This document shows, piece by piece, positions 33,037 through 41,262 of a stretch of DNA of 64,000 bases. The notes under the pieces are model-generated. The model saw only the letters and a list, made by a program, of their open reading frames with translations, ran no database searches and was not told where the DNA came from. Within the stretch, counting starts at the first letter, position 1. Every line of letters begins with the position of its first letter. A program made the position numbers and the translations under genes. Source of the DNA: Sphingomonas sp. CCH21-G11 (GTDB taxonomy: Bacteria > Pseudomonadota > Alphaproteobacteria > Sphingomonadales > Sphingomonadaceae); assembly GCF_001555965.1 (NCBI RefSeq), contig NZ_LSHX01000010.1, forward strand, positions 62,001 through 126,000, in the 5' to 3' direction.

Positions 33037-33941
33037 CGCGCATGCTCGCGATCACCGGCGGCACGGGCTTTGTCGGCAAGCGGCTGATCGATCGCGCGCT
33101 GGCGGACGGGCATCACGTCCGCGCACTCACCCGGCGCCCGCAACCCGCGCGCGCGGGCGTGACCTGGATCGCGGGCGCGCTCGACGACCCCGACGGCCTG
33201 GCCGGGCTGGTTGCAGGTGTGGACGCGGTCATCCACGTCGCCGGCGTCGTCAATGCACCCGACCGGGCGGGGTTCGTCGCGGGCAATGTCGACGGGACGC
33301 GCGCGATGGTTGCCGCCACCGAAGCCGCCGGCGTGCGCCGCTTCGTCCATGTCTCCTCCCTGTCGGCGCGTGAGCCCGCGCTGTCGATCTATGGCTGGTC
33401 GAAGGCGGAGGGCGAGCGGATCGTGGCGACGAGCACGCTCGACTGGGTGGTTGTACGCCCGCCCGCAATCTATGGCCCGGGCGACCTGGAGATGCTCGAA
33501 ATGTTTCGCCTCGCCCGGCGCGGGGTCGTGCCGCTGCCCCCGCCCGGGCGCTTTTCGGCGATCCATGTCGACGACCTCGCCCGGCTGCTGCTCGTACTCG
33601 TCGCCAGCGGCGATGCCGGCATGGTGCTGGAACCCGATGACGGGCGCGCGGGCGCATGGACGCATGTCGACTTCGCGCGCGCGCTGGGGCGTGCGGTGGG
33701 CCAGCCCGTGTTGCCGCTGTCGCTGCCGCGGGGTGTGCTGGCGATCGCGGCGCGCCTCGCGCGGCGGTTTCAGGGGGATCGCGCCAAGCTGACCCCCGAC
33801 CGGGTCGCCTATTTCTGCCACCCGGACTGGGCGGCTTCCGCCGATCGGCGCCCGCCCGCGCAGCTGTGGCAGCCGGCGATTGCGACCGAACAGGGACTGG
33901 CCGAAACCGCGCGATGGTATCGCGCGAACGGCCTGCTATAA
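33033..33941 (+). CDS. cerR: NAD(P)-dependent reductase, probable ceramide reductase CerR
   Basis: An extended short-chain dehydrogenase of 302 residues with GGTGFVG (9-15), Ser108/109 in HVSSLS, and YGWSK giving Tyr120 and Lys124. Annotated generally as NAD-dependent epimerase. In Caulobacter an enzyme of this family encoded next to spt and its ACP gene reduces 3-oxo-ceramide. Here too it directly precedes an ACP gene and serine palmitoyltransferase, which makes the ceramide reductase role likely. The start is GTG 33033, overlapping proB; MLAI at 33042 is an alternative. Related family members include complex I assembly NDUFA9-like proteins. Confidence 0.72.
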   Translation: MTRMLAITGGTGFVGKRLIDRALADGHHVRALTRRPQPARAGVTWIAGALDDPDGLAGLVAGVDAVIHVAGVVNAPDRAGFVAGNVDGTRAMVAATEAAGVRRFVHVSSLSAREPALSIYGWSKAEGERIVATSTLDWVVVRPPAIYGPGDLEMLEMFRLARRGVVPLPPPGRFSAIHVDDLARLLLVLVASGDAGMVLEPDDGRAGAWTHVDFARALGRAVGQPVLPLSLPRGVLAIAARLARRFQGDRAKLTPDRVAYFCHPDWAASADRRPPAQLWQPAIATEQGLAETARWYRANGLL

Positions 33942-34014
33942 GCGCGCACCATTTAGGCCGAAAAGCCGCCGCATTTTGCGCGCAGGGCAAAAGCCAGTCA
34001 CCATGAGGATCAAG

Positions 34015-34260
34015 ATGAGCGATCGTGCCGCCACATTCGACACCGTCACCCGGCTGGTCGAGCCCTTCAACAAAAAGGGCGTCGCGTTGAGCGAGACCAC
34101 GACGTTCGCCGGCGACCTGGAGTGGGACAGCCTGACCGTGATGGATTTCGTCGCGTCGATCGAGGACGAGTTCGACATCATCATCACCATGAACATGCAG
34201 GCGGAAATCGAAACCGTCGGCCAGCTGGTCGATGCGGTCGAAAAGCTGAAAAGCGCCTGA
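34015..34260 (+). CDS. Acyl carrier protein of the serine palmitoyltransferase system
   Basis: I start at ATG 34015 with GAGG upstream; ATG 34003 is possible. The 81 residues form a four-helix ACP with the attachment Ser in LEWDSLTVMDFVASIEDEF (DSL motif). Unlike the fatty-acid synthesis ACP, it is linked to spt, with only 41 bases between them. In Caulobacter a dedicated ACP next to spt supplies the acyl chain for 3-ketosphinganine synthesis. The sequence MNMQAEIETVGQLVDAV is the usual helix IV end. Confidence 0.85.
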   Translation: MSDRAATFDTVTRLVEPFNKKGVALSETTTFAGDLEWDSLTVMDFVASIEDEFDIIITMNMQAEIETVGQLVDAVEKLKSA

Positions 34261-34301
34261 CGCCCCGCCGCGTAACCGCCCATCACACGGACCCCCAAGC
34301 C

Positions 34302-35570
34302 ATGACCGAAGCCGCCGCCACCGCCCACGCGATCCCCGAGGAGATCGCCACGCTCGCGCCCGAACGCGATCTGTTCAGCAAGTTCGACGCGCTGATTGCC
34401 GAACGCCAGGCGCTGCTGGATTCGGGCGTGCGCGATCCGTTCGCGATCGTGATGGATCAGGTCACCTCCCCCACCCAGGCGGTGATCCGGGGCAGAGAAA
34501 CCATCCTGCTCGGCACCTACAACTATATGGGCATGACGTTCGACCCCGACGTCATCGCCGCGGGCAAGGCTGCGCTCGAACAGTTCGGATCGGGCACCAA
34601 CGGCAGCCGGATGCTCAACGGCACGTTCCGCGATCATGTCGATGCGGAGGAAGCGTTGAAGGAATTCTATGGCGCCGATCACGCCATGGTTTTCTCGACC
34701 GGCTATCAGGCCAATCTGGGCATCATTTCGACGATTGCGGGCAAGGGCGAGTATATCATCCTCGATGCCGACAGCCACGCGTCGATCTATGACGGCTGCG
34801 CCATGGGCAACGCGGAGATCGTCCGCTTCCGCCACAATTCGGTGGAGGATCTCGACAAGCGGCTGGGTCGCCTGCCCGCGGAGCCGGGCAAGCTCGTGGT
34901 GCTCGAGGGCGTCTATTCGATGCTCGGCGACATCGCGCCGCTGAAGGAAATGGTCGCGGTCGCGCGCAAGCACGGCGCGATGGTCCTCGTCGACGAAGCG
35001 CATTCGATGGGCTTTTACGGCGCGCATGGCCGTGGGGTGTACGAGGCGGAGGGTCTGACGCTCGACGATGACGTCGATTTCGTCATCGGCACCTTCTCTA
35101 AGTCGGTCGGGACCGTCGGCGGCTTCTGCGTGTCGAACCATCCCAAGTTCGAGGTCATGCGGCTGGCCTGTCGCCCCTATATCTTCACCGCATCGCTGCC
35201 GCCGTCGGTGGTTGCGACCGCCGCGACGTCAATCCGCAAGCTGATGCACGCGACCGCGAAGCGCGAGCGGCTCTGGGTCAATGTGCGGCGGCTTCACGCG
35301 GGGCTGGTCGCGCTGGGCTTCGAGCTGGGCACCGTGCAACCGGATAGCGCGATCGTCGCTGTGATCCTGAAGGATCAGCAGCAAGCGGTGATGATGTGGC
35401 AGGCAATGCTCGAAAGCGGCGTCTATGTGAACATGGCGCGCCCGCCCGCGACGCCCGCCGGCACGTTCCTGCTGCGCTGCTCGCTGTGCGCCGAACACAG
35501 TACCGCTCAGATCGAGACGGTGCTCGGACGCTTCGCGCAGGCGGGGCGCGCGGTCGGCGCCATCGCCTGA
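34302..35570 (+). CDS. spt: Serine palmitoyltransferase
   Basis: This PLP enzyme condenses serine with an acyl thioester to form 3-ketosphinganine, the first step of sphingolipid synthesis. I start at ATG 34302, giving 422 residues, close to the 420 of the Sphingomonas paucimobilis enzyme. Active-site residues are in place: His159 (DADSHASIYDG) stacking on PLP, Asp231 and His234 (VDEAHSMGFYG), and the Schiff-base Lys267 (GTFSKSVGTVGGF). The NYMGM loop and GTNGSRMLNG are family-typical. It follows the dedicated ACP gene, with the ceramide reductase before it and the ceramide synthase 5.7 kb on. Confidence 0.96.
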   Translation: MTEAAATAHAIPEEIATLAPERDLFSKFDALIAERQALLDSGVRDPFAIVMDQVTSPTQAVIRGRETILLGTYNYMGMTFDPDVIAAGKAALEQFGSGTNGSRMLNGTFRDHVDAEEALKEFYGADHAMVFSTGYQANLGIISTIAGKGEYIILDADSHASIYDGCAMGNAEIVRFRHNSVEDLDKRLGRLPAEPGKLVVLEGVYSMLGDIAPLKEMVAVARKHGAMVLVDEAHSMGFYGAHGRGVYEAEGLTLDDDVDFVIGTFSKSVGTVGGFCVSNHPKFEVMRLACRPYIFTASLPPSVVATAATSIRKLMHATAKRERLWVNVRRLHAGLVALGFELGTVQPDSAIVAVILKDQQQAVMMWQAMLESGVYVNMARPPATPAGTFLLRCSLCAEHSTAQIETVLGRFAQAGRAVGAIA

Positions 35571-35650
35571 CAGGCTGCAGCGACCGGCATCACCCACCCC
35601 CAGATGGGGATTTGCTTTGCAGGCCGGCCGGGAAAGGCTAGCTTGCGCGC

Positions 35651-37654
35651 ATGACGATGTTCGTCACAGGGGACCAGGGCATTGGGGAGCAGCTCAAATC
35701 GGGCTGGCGCACCGTCCTGCTGGTCGTCATCGGCATCCTCGGCATATTGGTAATCGCCGGCTTCGCCTTCACCCTGACCCAGTCGAACCGCGCGCGCGAC
35801 CGCGCACTGGGCCTGCAATCGGGCAGCTACGAACTGATGATCCGTGCGCGCAGCCTGTCCGCCAGCGTCGCGCGGGCGGAGGCGGCGCTCGGGCGCTACG
35901 TGATCAGCGGCGACAATACGCTCGGCGTCATCTATAATGATGCGTGGCGCGACGCCAGTTTCCAGCTCGACCGGTTCGCGCGCGAGGCCGGGCGTAACCC
36001 CGCCCAGCGCCAGGTGATCCGCGACCTGCGCAGCGCGTTCATCGCGCGCGGTAACGAGCTGTCCGAAATCGCGCTGCACACGCGTTACAAGCAGAACGAT
36101 CAGGCGCTGTCGAAATACTACCAAGCGCGCGACACCGCCAGTCTGGCCGCGATCGGCAGGCTGCTCGACCGGGTCATCGCAATCGAACGCCGCCAGCTCG
36201 CCCAGCGCACCTTCGCGGCGGAGGCGACGCTCGATCGTTCGGCGCAGGTCGCGAGCGCGCTTGCGGGCTTCGGGCTTCTCCTCCTGGTCGGCACGGCCGT
36301 GCTCGGCTGGCTGGTCGTCAAGGCGGTCGGCGATCGCGCCACGGCGGCCGCCGAAGCGGAGATGGCCCGCATCCGTGCAATCGAGCTGGAGGAAGCCGTC
36401 GAAGCCGCGACCGACCAGTTGCGCCAGGAAGCGCGCGAGCGCGCCCAGGCCGAAGCCAAGTTGCGCCAGATGCAAAAGATGGAGGCGGTCGGCCAGCTGA
36501 CGGGTGGTATTGCACATGATTTCAACAATATGCTTGCCGTTGTTCTCGGCGGGCTTGAGTTGGCGCAGCGCCATATCGCGTCGGGCGCGACCGATGTGTC
36601 ACGGCATATCGATAATGCGATGGAGGGCGCCAATCGCGCCGCCGCGCTGACCCGCCGGTTGCTCGCCTTTGCCCGCGCCGAACCCCTGTTGCCCCAGGCG
36701 GTCGAGGCGCGCGACATCATCGACAACATGAGCGACCTGCTCGATCGCACGCTCGGCGACCAGATCGAGGTCACGGTGCGCGACATGGGGCGCGGGTGGT
36801 GCGTGTGGGTCGACCGGCACCAGCTCGAAAGCACGATCCTGAACCTCGCGGTCAATGCACGCGATGCGATGGATGCGCGCGGCGCGCTGACCATCACCAC
36901 CGGTGGGCGCACGCTTGCGCCGCACGAGGTCGGCACCCTCGATGCGGGTGACTATGTCACGATCGAGGTCCGCGACACCGGCTGCGGCATGACGCAGGAC
37001 GTGATCGACCGCGTGTTCGAGCCGTTCTTTACCACCAAGCCGGTCGGCAAGGGCACGGGCCTGGGCCTGTCCCAGATCTTCGGCTTCGTCCGGCAATCGG
37101 GGGGCGATGTCGGCATCGATTCGACCCCGGGCGTCGGCACGGCGGTCACGCTGTATCTGCCGCGCCATCGCCAGTCGGGCGAAGCGGCCGGTCAGTCGGC
37201 ACCGCCCCCCCGGCCCGCCGAGATCGCAGCCAATCAGGACAGTCTGGAAAGCCTCGACATCCTGGTGGTGGAGGACGACCCCCGCGTGCTCGAAGCCACC
37301 TGCGCGGCGCTGGTCGAGCTGGGCCATCGCCCGGTGCGGTGCGACGACCCGCTAGACGCGGGCCGGGTCGCGGCGGGGATGGAGCGGCTCGACCTCATCA
37401 TTTCCGACGTGCTGATGCCGGCCGAAACCGGGCCGGAGATGATCCAGCGACTGCGGCCGTTGCTGCCGGGCGTCGGCGTTGTGTTCGTGACCGGCTATGC
37501 CGGCGATGCCGACGATCTGGTGGAGTTCGGCGACGCCCCGGTGCTGCGCAAGCCCTTCACGATCTCGGCGCTCTCCCACGCCCTGGCGAAGGGGGTCGCG
37601 GCATCGTCCATGGCCAGCGCGCCACGGCCGGTCGGCGCTCGAATTCGGGGCTGA
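35651..37654 (+). CDS. Hybrid sensor histidine kinase (CHASE3-like sensor, C-terminal receiver)
   Basis: 667 residues in order: membrane helix (about 21-43), periplasmic CHASE3-like helical domain (45-200, with Arg/Ala heptads), second membrane helix (203-224), coiled linker, HisKA domain with His289 in GGIAHDFNNMLAV, ATPase domain with N-box NLAVNARDAM, DTGCGM, FEPFFTTK and GKGTGLGLS, and a receiver domain with Asp586 (ISDVLMP) and RKPF. All catalytic residues are present. It lies between spt and lptF on the same strand (80 and 66 base gaps). A role in envelope stress or sphingolipid control is suggested only by position. Confidence 0.9.
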   Translation: MTMFVTGDQGIGEQLKSGWRTVLLVVIGILGILVIAGFAFTLTQSNRARDRALGLQSGSYELMIRARSLSASVARAEAALGRYVISGDNTLGVIYNDAWRDASFQLDRFAREAGRNPAQRQVIRDLRSAFIARGNELSEIALHTRYKQNDQALSKYYQARDTASLAAIGRLLDRVIAIERRQLAQRTFAAEATLDRSAQVASALAGFGLLLLVGTAVLGWLVVKAVGDRATAAAEAEMARIRAIELEEAVEAATDQLRQEARERAQAEAKLRQMQKMEAVGQLTGGIAHDFNNMLAVVLGGLELAQRHIASGATDVSRHIDNAMEGANRAAALTRRLLAFARAEPLLPQAVEARDIIDNMSDLLDRTLGDQIEVTVRDMGRGWCVWVDRHQLESTILNLAVNARDAMDARGALTITTGGRTLAPHEVGTLDAGDYVTIEVRDTGCGMTQDVIDRVFEPFFTTKPVGKGTGLGLSQIFGFVRQSGGDVGIDSTPGVGTAVTLYLPRHRQSGEAAGQSAPPPRPAEIAANQDSLESLDILVVEDDPRVLEATCAALVELGHRPVRCDDPLDAGRVAAGMERLDLIISDVLMPAETGPEMIQRLRPLLPGVGVVFVTGYAGDADDLVEFGDAPVLRKPFTISALSHALAKGVAASSMASAPRPVGARIRG

Positions 37655-37720
37655 CGCCGCCCCACAAGCTGACTATAGCCGGCGCCACGCCGTCCGCCGA
37701 GAGGTCAACCCGTCCCCGCG

Positions 37721-38911
37721 ATGCAAGCAATCGACCGATATATGGCCAGGCTGATCGCGGTGCCGCTTTTCTCGACGCTGCTCATCTCCGCGATGCTGCT
37801 GGTGCTCGACCGGATGCTGCGGCTCTTCGATTTCGTCGCGAGCGAAGGCGGGCCGGTCAGCGTCGTGTGGCGGATGCTGGCCAACCTGCTGCCCGAATAT
37901 CTGGGGCTCGGCATCCCGATCGGCCTGCTGCTCGGCACGCTGCTCGCCTTTCGACGGCTGGCAACGACGTCCGAACTCGACGTGCTGCGCGCGGTCGGCA
38001 TGGGGTATGGCCGGTTGCTGCGGGTGCCTTACCTCTTCGCGATCGGGCTGGCGGGACTGAACCTGGCGATCGTCGGCTTCGTGCAACCGCTTGCGCGCTT
38101 CAACTATGAGGAGCTGCGCTTCGAGCTGCGATCGGGTGCGCTTGGCGCGTCGATCAAGGTCGGCGAATTCACTCGGCTTGGCGCGAACATGACGCTGCGG
38201 ATCGAGGAAAGCCGCAACCGCGGGTCCGACCTGTCGGGCATCTTCGTGCGCGCGGCGCAACCCGACGGCAGCTGGCTGGCGGTAACGGCGGAGACGGGGC
38301 AGTTCCTGGCGACCGACGATCCCGACGTCATCCTGTTCCGGTTGACCGACGGAACGCTCGTCCACAACGCGCCGGGCTTTGCGCAGCCCCGGGTGCTCAC
38401 CTTCACCTCGCACGACCTGCCGATCGACCTGCCGAAATTCGGCGCGTTCCGCATGCGCGGGGGCCGCAACCTCGAACTCACCCTGCCCGAACTGGTCAAG
38501 CAGGGCGGTGATTCATCCAAGCCGAAAATGACGCGCGACGAAAGCCGCGCCAACCTTCATTTCCGCCTGGTCGAGGTCGCGACGATCTTCCTGCTCCCGC
38601 TGCTCGCGCTTGCGCTGGGCGTGCCGCCCAAGCGGTCGACATCGGCGCTGGGGGTCTTTCTGTCGATCATCATCATCGTCACCTATCACAAGGTGAACGA
38701 ATATGGCGAAGCGATCGGCGCGCTCGGCCGGGTCGATCCGATCATCGCATTGTGGGGGCCGTTCCTTCTGTTCGCGGGGCTCGTCTTCTGGATGTATTAT
38801 GTCATCGCCTATGTACCCGGCGGCCAGCCGATCGGTGCGCTCGAGCGTGTCTTCTCACGGGCGGTGAAGGCGCTGGCGCGCTACCTGCCCGGCCGGCGTC
38901 AGCCGGCATGA
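37721..38911 (+). CDS. lptF: LptF/YjgP-family lipid export permease
   Basis: 396 residues with six predicted membrane helices, three on each side of a central periplasmic beta-jellyroll domain, the LptF/LptG layout. Family signatures include IDRYMARLIAVPLF at the N terminus, YLGLGIPIGLLLGTLLAFRRL and LALALGVPPKRS. LptF and LptG with the LptB ATPase extract lipopolysaccharide from the inner membrane and pass it to a periplasmic bridge. Sphingomonads typically have glycosphingolipid instead of LPS, and this gene lies in the sphingolipid region, so sphingolipid is the probable cargo. lptG follows after 19 bases. Confidence 0.9.
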   Translation: MQAIDRYMARLIAVPLFSTLLISAMLLVLDRMLRLFDFVASEGGPVSVVWRMLANLLPEYLGLGIPIGLLLGTLLAFRRLATTSELDVLRAVGMGYGRLLRVPYLFAIGLAGLNLAIVGFVQPLARFNYEELRFELRSGALGASIKVGEFTRLGANMTLRIEESRNRGSDLSGIFVRAAQPDGSWLAVTAETGQFLATDDPDVILFRLTDGTLVHNAPGFAQPRVLTFTSHDLPIDLPKFGAFRMRGGRNLELTLPELVKQGGDSSKPKMTRDESRANLHFRLVEVATIFLLPLLALALGVPPKRSTSALGVFLSIIIIVTYHKVNEYGEAIGALGRVDPIIALWGPFLLFAGLVFWMYYVIAYVPGGQPIGALERVFSRAVKALARYLPGRRQPA

Positions 38912-38930
38912 TCGATATCCGGGCACCGCG

Positions 38931-40028
38931 ATGAACCAGCTCAACCTTTTCCCCTCGCGAACGGTCGCCTGGTACATGGCGCGGATGTTCCTGACCCGGA
39001 CGCTCGCGGTCCTGTTCATGCTCGTCCTCGTTCTGCAGACCCTCGACCTGCTGAGCGAGTCGGGCAAGGTGCTGGCCTATCCGGGCAACGGCAACGCCGA
39101 AATCTGGCGCTATGTCGGCCTGCGCACGCCGCAGATCATCGCGCGCTTCCTGCCCTTCTCGGTGCTGCTGGGCACGATCATCACCCTGTCCACGCTCAAT
39201 CAGAACAGCGAGATCGTCTCGCTCAAGGCCGCGGGGCTGTCCGCGCATCAGGTGCTGGCACCGCTGATCGTCGCCGCGCTGGGCGTGGCCGCGGTGTCAT
39301 TCATCTTCAACGAACGCATCGTCACGCGCGCGACCGCGACGCTGGCGCAGTGGGAGGATGTCGATTTCGGACCCATCCCGATCGATCGCGGCGATCGGAC
39401 CAATGTGTGGGTGCGCGATGCCGACGACCTGATCCGCGTCGGTCAGGTGCGCGGGCGCGGGGACGCGGCGGTGCTGAACGACATCACCGTCTATGAGCGC
39501 GGCAACGGGTCGCTGCGCACGCTGCTCAACGTTCCGCGCGCAGTGCGCGACGGCGCGGGATGGCGCGGCGACAATGCGACGCGCTTCGATGTCGACAGCG
39601 GCACCAGCACGCGGCTTGGCCGGGTGCGTTTCGCCGAGGGGGTTCGTCCCGACCAGTTCGCGCTGGCGACCGTGAATGCGGACGGCATGTCGTTCATGGG
39701 ACTGAGCGAGGCGATCGACGACCTCGACGCCGCCGGCCGACCGACCGCCGCGCTGGAGGGCGGGTTGTGGCACAAATTGTCCGGGCCGCTGTCGTCGATC
39801 CTGATGCCGCTGCTCGGCGCGGTCGCCGCGTTCGGCATCGCGCGGTCGGGCAAGCTGTTTGTGCGCGCGGTGATCGGCATGGCGCTGGGCTTTGCCTATT
39901 TCGTCGCCGACAATTTCGCGCTGGCGATGGGCAATCTGGGTGCCTATCCGCCCTTCCTGGCGGCGTGGGCGCCGTTCCTGCTGTTCCTGTTGATCGGCGA
40001 GGCGGTACTGATCCGCACCGAGGAATAG
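38931..40028 (+). CDS. lptG: LptG/YjgQ-family lipid export permease
   Basis: 365 residues with the same split layout as its neighbour: helices at about 13-35, 60-82 and 100-122, a periplasmic beta domain, then three C-terminal helices (LSSILMPLLGAVAAFGIA onward). The NQNSEIVSLKAAGLSAHQVL segment is the coupling helix that docks on the ATPase. It pairs with the LptF-type gene to form a heterodimer. Its stop is only 4 bases from the stop of the convergent desaturase gene. Whether the genome has a second, canonical lptFG pair cannot be seen here. Confidence 0.9.
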   Translation: MNQLNLFPSRTVAWYMARMFLTRTLAVLFMLVLVLQTLDLLSESGKVLAYPGNGNAEIWRYVGLRTPQIIARFLPFSVLLGTIITLSTLNQNSEIVSLKAAGLSAHQVLAPLIVAALGVAAVSFIFNERIVTRATATLAQWEDVDFGPIPIDRGDRTNVWVRDADDLIRVGQVRGRGDAAVLNDITVYERGNGSLRTLLNVPRAVRDGAGWRGDNATRFDVDSGTSTRLGRVRFAEGVRPDQFALATVNADGMSFMGLSEAIDDLDAAGRPTAALEGGLWHKLSGPLSSILMPLLGAVAAFGIARSGKLFVRAVIGMALGFAYFVADNFALAMGNLGAYPPFLAAWAPFLLFLLIGEAVLIRTEE

Positions 40029-40032
40029 GGCG

Positions 40033-41151
40033 TCAGCGCGTGCGCGACACGCGCAGCGTCGATGCCGCCAGCCGCTGGAGGAGACCGGTCAGGCTGCGAT
40101 AATTGGCTGCATGATAGGGCGAGTGCGCCGCCAGCGCCGTCGCGAGACGACGGTGCGCGGTGCCCAGTGCATGATAGGGCAGACCGGGCAGCAGGTGATG
40201 CAGCGCGTGATAGCGCAGGCCAACCGGCGCCCACAGGAACGGCAGCACCCCCGGCGGCGGCACGTTGACCGAATCCAGATACTGGGCGGTGACGCTCATC
40301 GGCTCGCCCTCGTTTTCCCACAGATGCGCGACGAGCGTGCGGACCTGATTGATGACCGCGGCGGTCGACAGGATGCCCAGAAAAATGAGGAATGCGCGCA
40401 GCGGTACGATCCCGGTTGCGACCGCCGCGATCAGCGCGATCGACCACACGCTGGTCGCCGCCGCCTGCCAGCGCCACAGGCTGCGCGCCTCGCCCTCCGG
40501 CTCCCGCCGGCGGAAGGCGGGGTTGATCGCGAGCGCCGAGAACCGGGTGACAAGCACGTCACGGAAACGCGGAAACAACGCCGCGATCGGCGTCAGCACC
40601 GCAAAGCGGAACATCAGCGAAATGGGGGCCAGTGCTGCGACCAGCAGGAACAGCGGCAGGCTGTACGGCTTCATCCGCGCCAGCGGCAGATATTCGGGGT
40701 CGTCGGCCGTGCCATAGCGCGTTCGCGCATGATGGAGATTGTGCACCCCTTCGTACATGAAGGACGGGACGAACAGCGGAACGCCGATCAACGCGTTCCA
40801 GCCGAGCCGAAATCCGGGCAGCGACGAATGCTTCACATGGCTGAGCTCGTGGATGAAGCTTTCGGCGCGGTAGAGCGCGAACACCGCAATCGCGCCGGCG
40901 GCGATCGCCCAGACGGGCGACGCCAGCAGGATCGCGCCGGCAAGCCCCGCATAACCGATGGCGGCCGATACGATCAAATCGGTCCAGTAGATGGCGGGCC
41001 GTGGCGCATGCAGATCGCGCGTCAATTCGGCCGCGGTGCGCAACATCGCCTTGTCATCCGCGACACGCACGGTCGTCGCACGGCTGTCGGTCGCCGCGCG
41101 GGGCATGTCGCGGCGGTCAAGGGTCAGGCTGGTCGTCATTGGCGCGCTCAT
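40033..41151 (-). CDS. Membrane fatty acid/sphingolipid desaturase-type protein
   Basis: 372 residues from ATG 41151 (MTTS at 41139 is an alternative). The three His boxes of membrane di-iron desaturases and hydroxylases are present: HELSHVKH, HNLHHARTRYG and YHALHHLLPG. Several membrane helices flank them. Such enzymes desaturate or hydroxylate acyl or sphingoid chains in the inner membrane with ferredoxin or cytochrome partners. It is divergent from the ceramide synthase gene (111 bases) and convergent with lptG, so modification of sphingoid or amide-linked acyl chains is plausible. The exact reaction is not determinable. Confidence 0.82.
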   Translation of the reverse strand: MSAPMTTSLTLDRRDMPRAATDSRATTVRVADDKAMLRTAAELTRDLHAPRPAIYWTDLIVSAAIGYAGLAGAILLASPVWAIAAGAIAVFALYRAESFIHELSHVKHSSLPGFRLGWNALIGVPLFVPSFMYEGVHNLHHARTRYGTADDPEYLPLARMKPYSLPLFLLVAALAPISLMFRFAVLTPIAALFPRFRDVLVTRFSALAINPAFRRREPEGEARSLWRWQAAATSVWSIALIAAVATGIVPLRAFLIFLGILSTAAVINQVRTLVAHLWENEGEPMSVTAQYLDSVNVPPPGVLPFLWAPVGLRYHALHHLLPGLPYHALGTAHRRLATALAAHSPYHAANYRSLTGLLQRLAASTLRVSRTR

Positions 41152-41262
41152 TGCCCGAAGATAATGGCAACACGGTGGCATTACAGCCCCCGCCCCTGCA
41201 GTGCTTGACAGCGAAGCCACAACTGCGGACGTGAACGGCAACGCATCAGGGGAATTCGAGCC

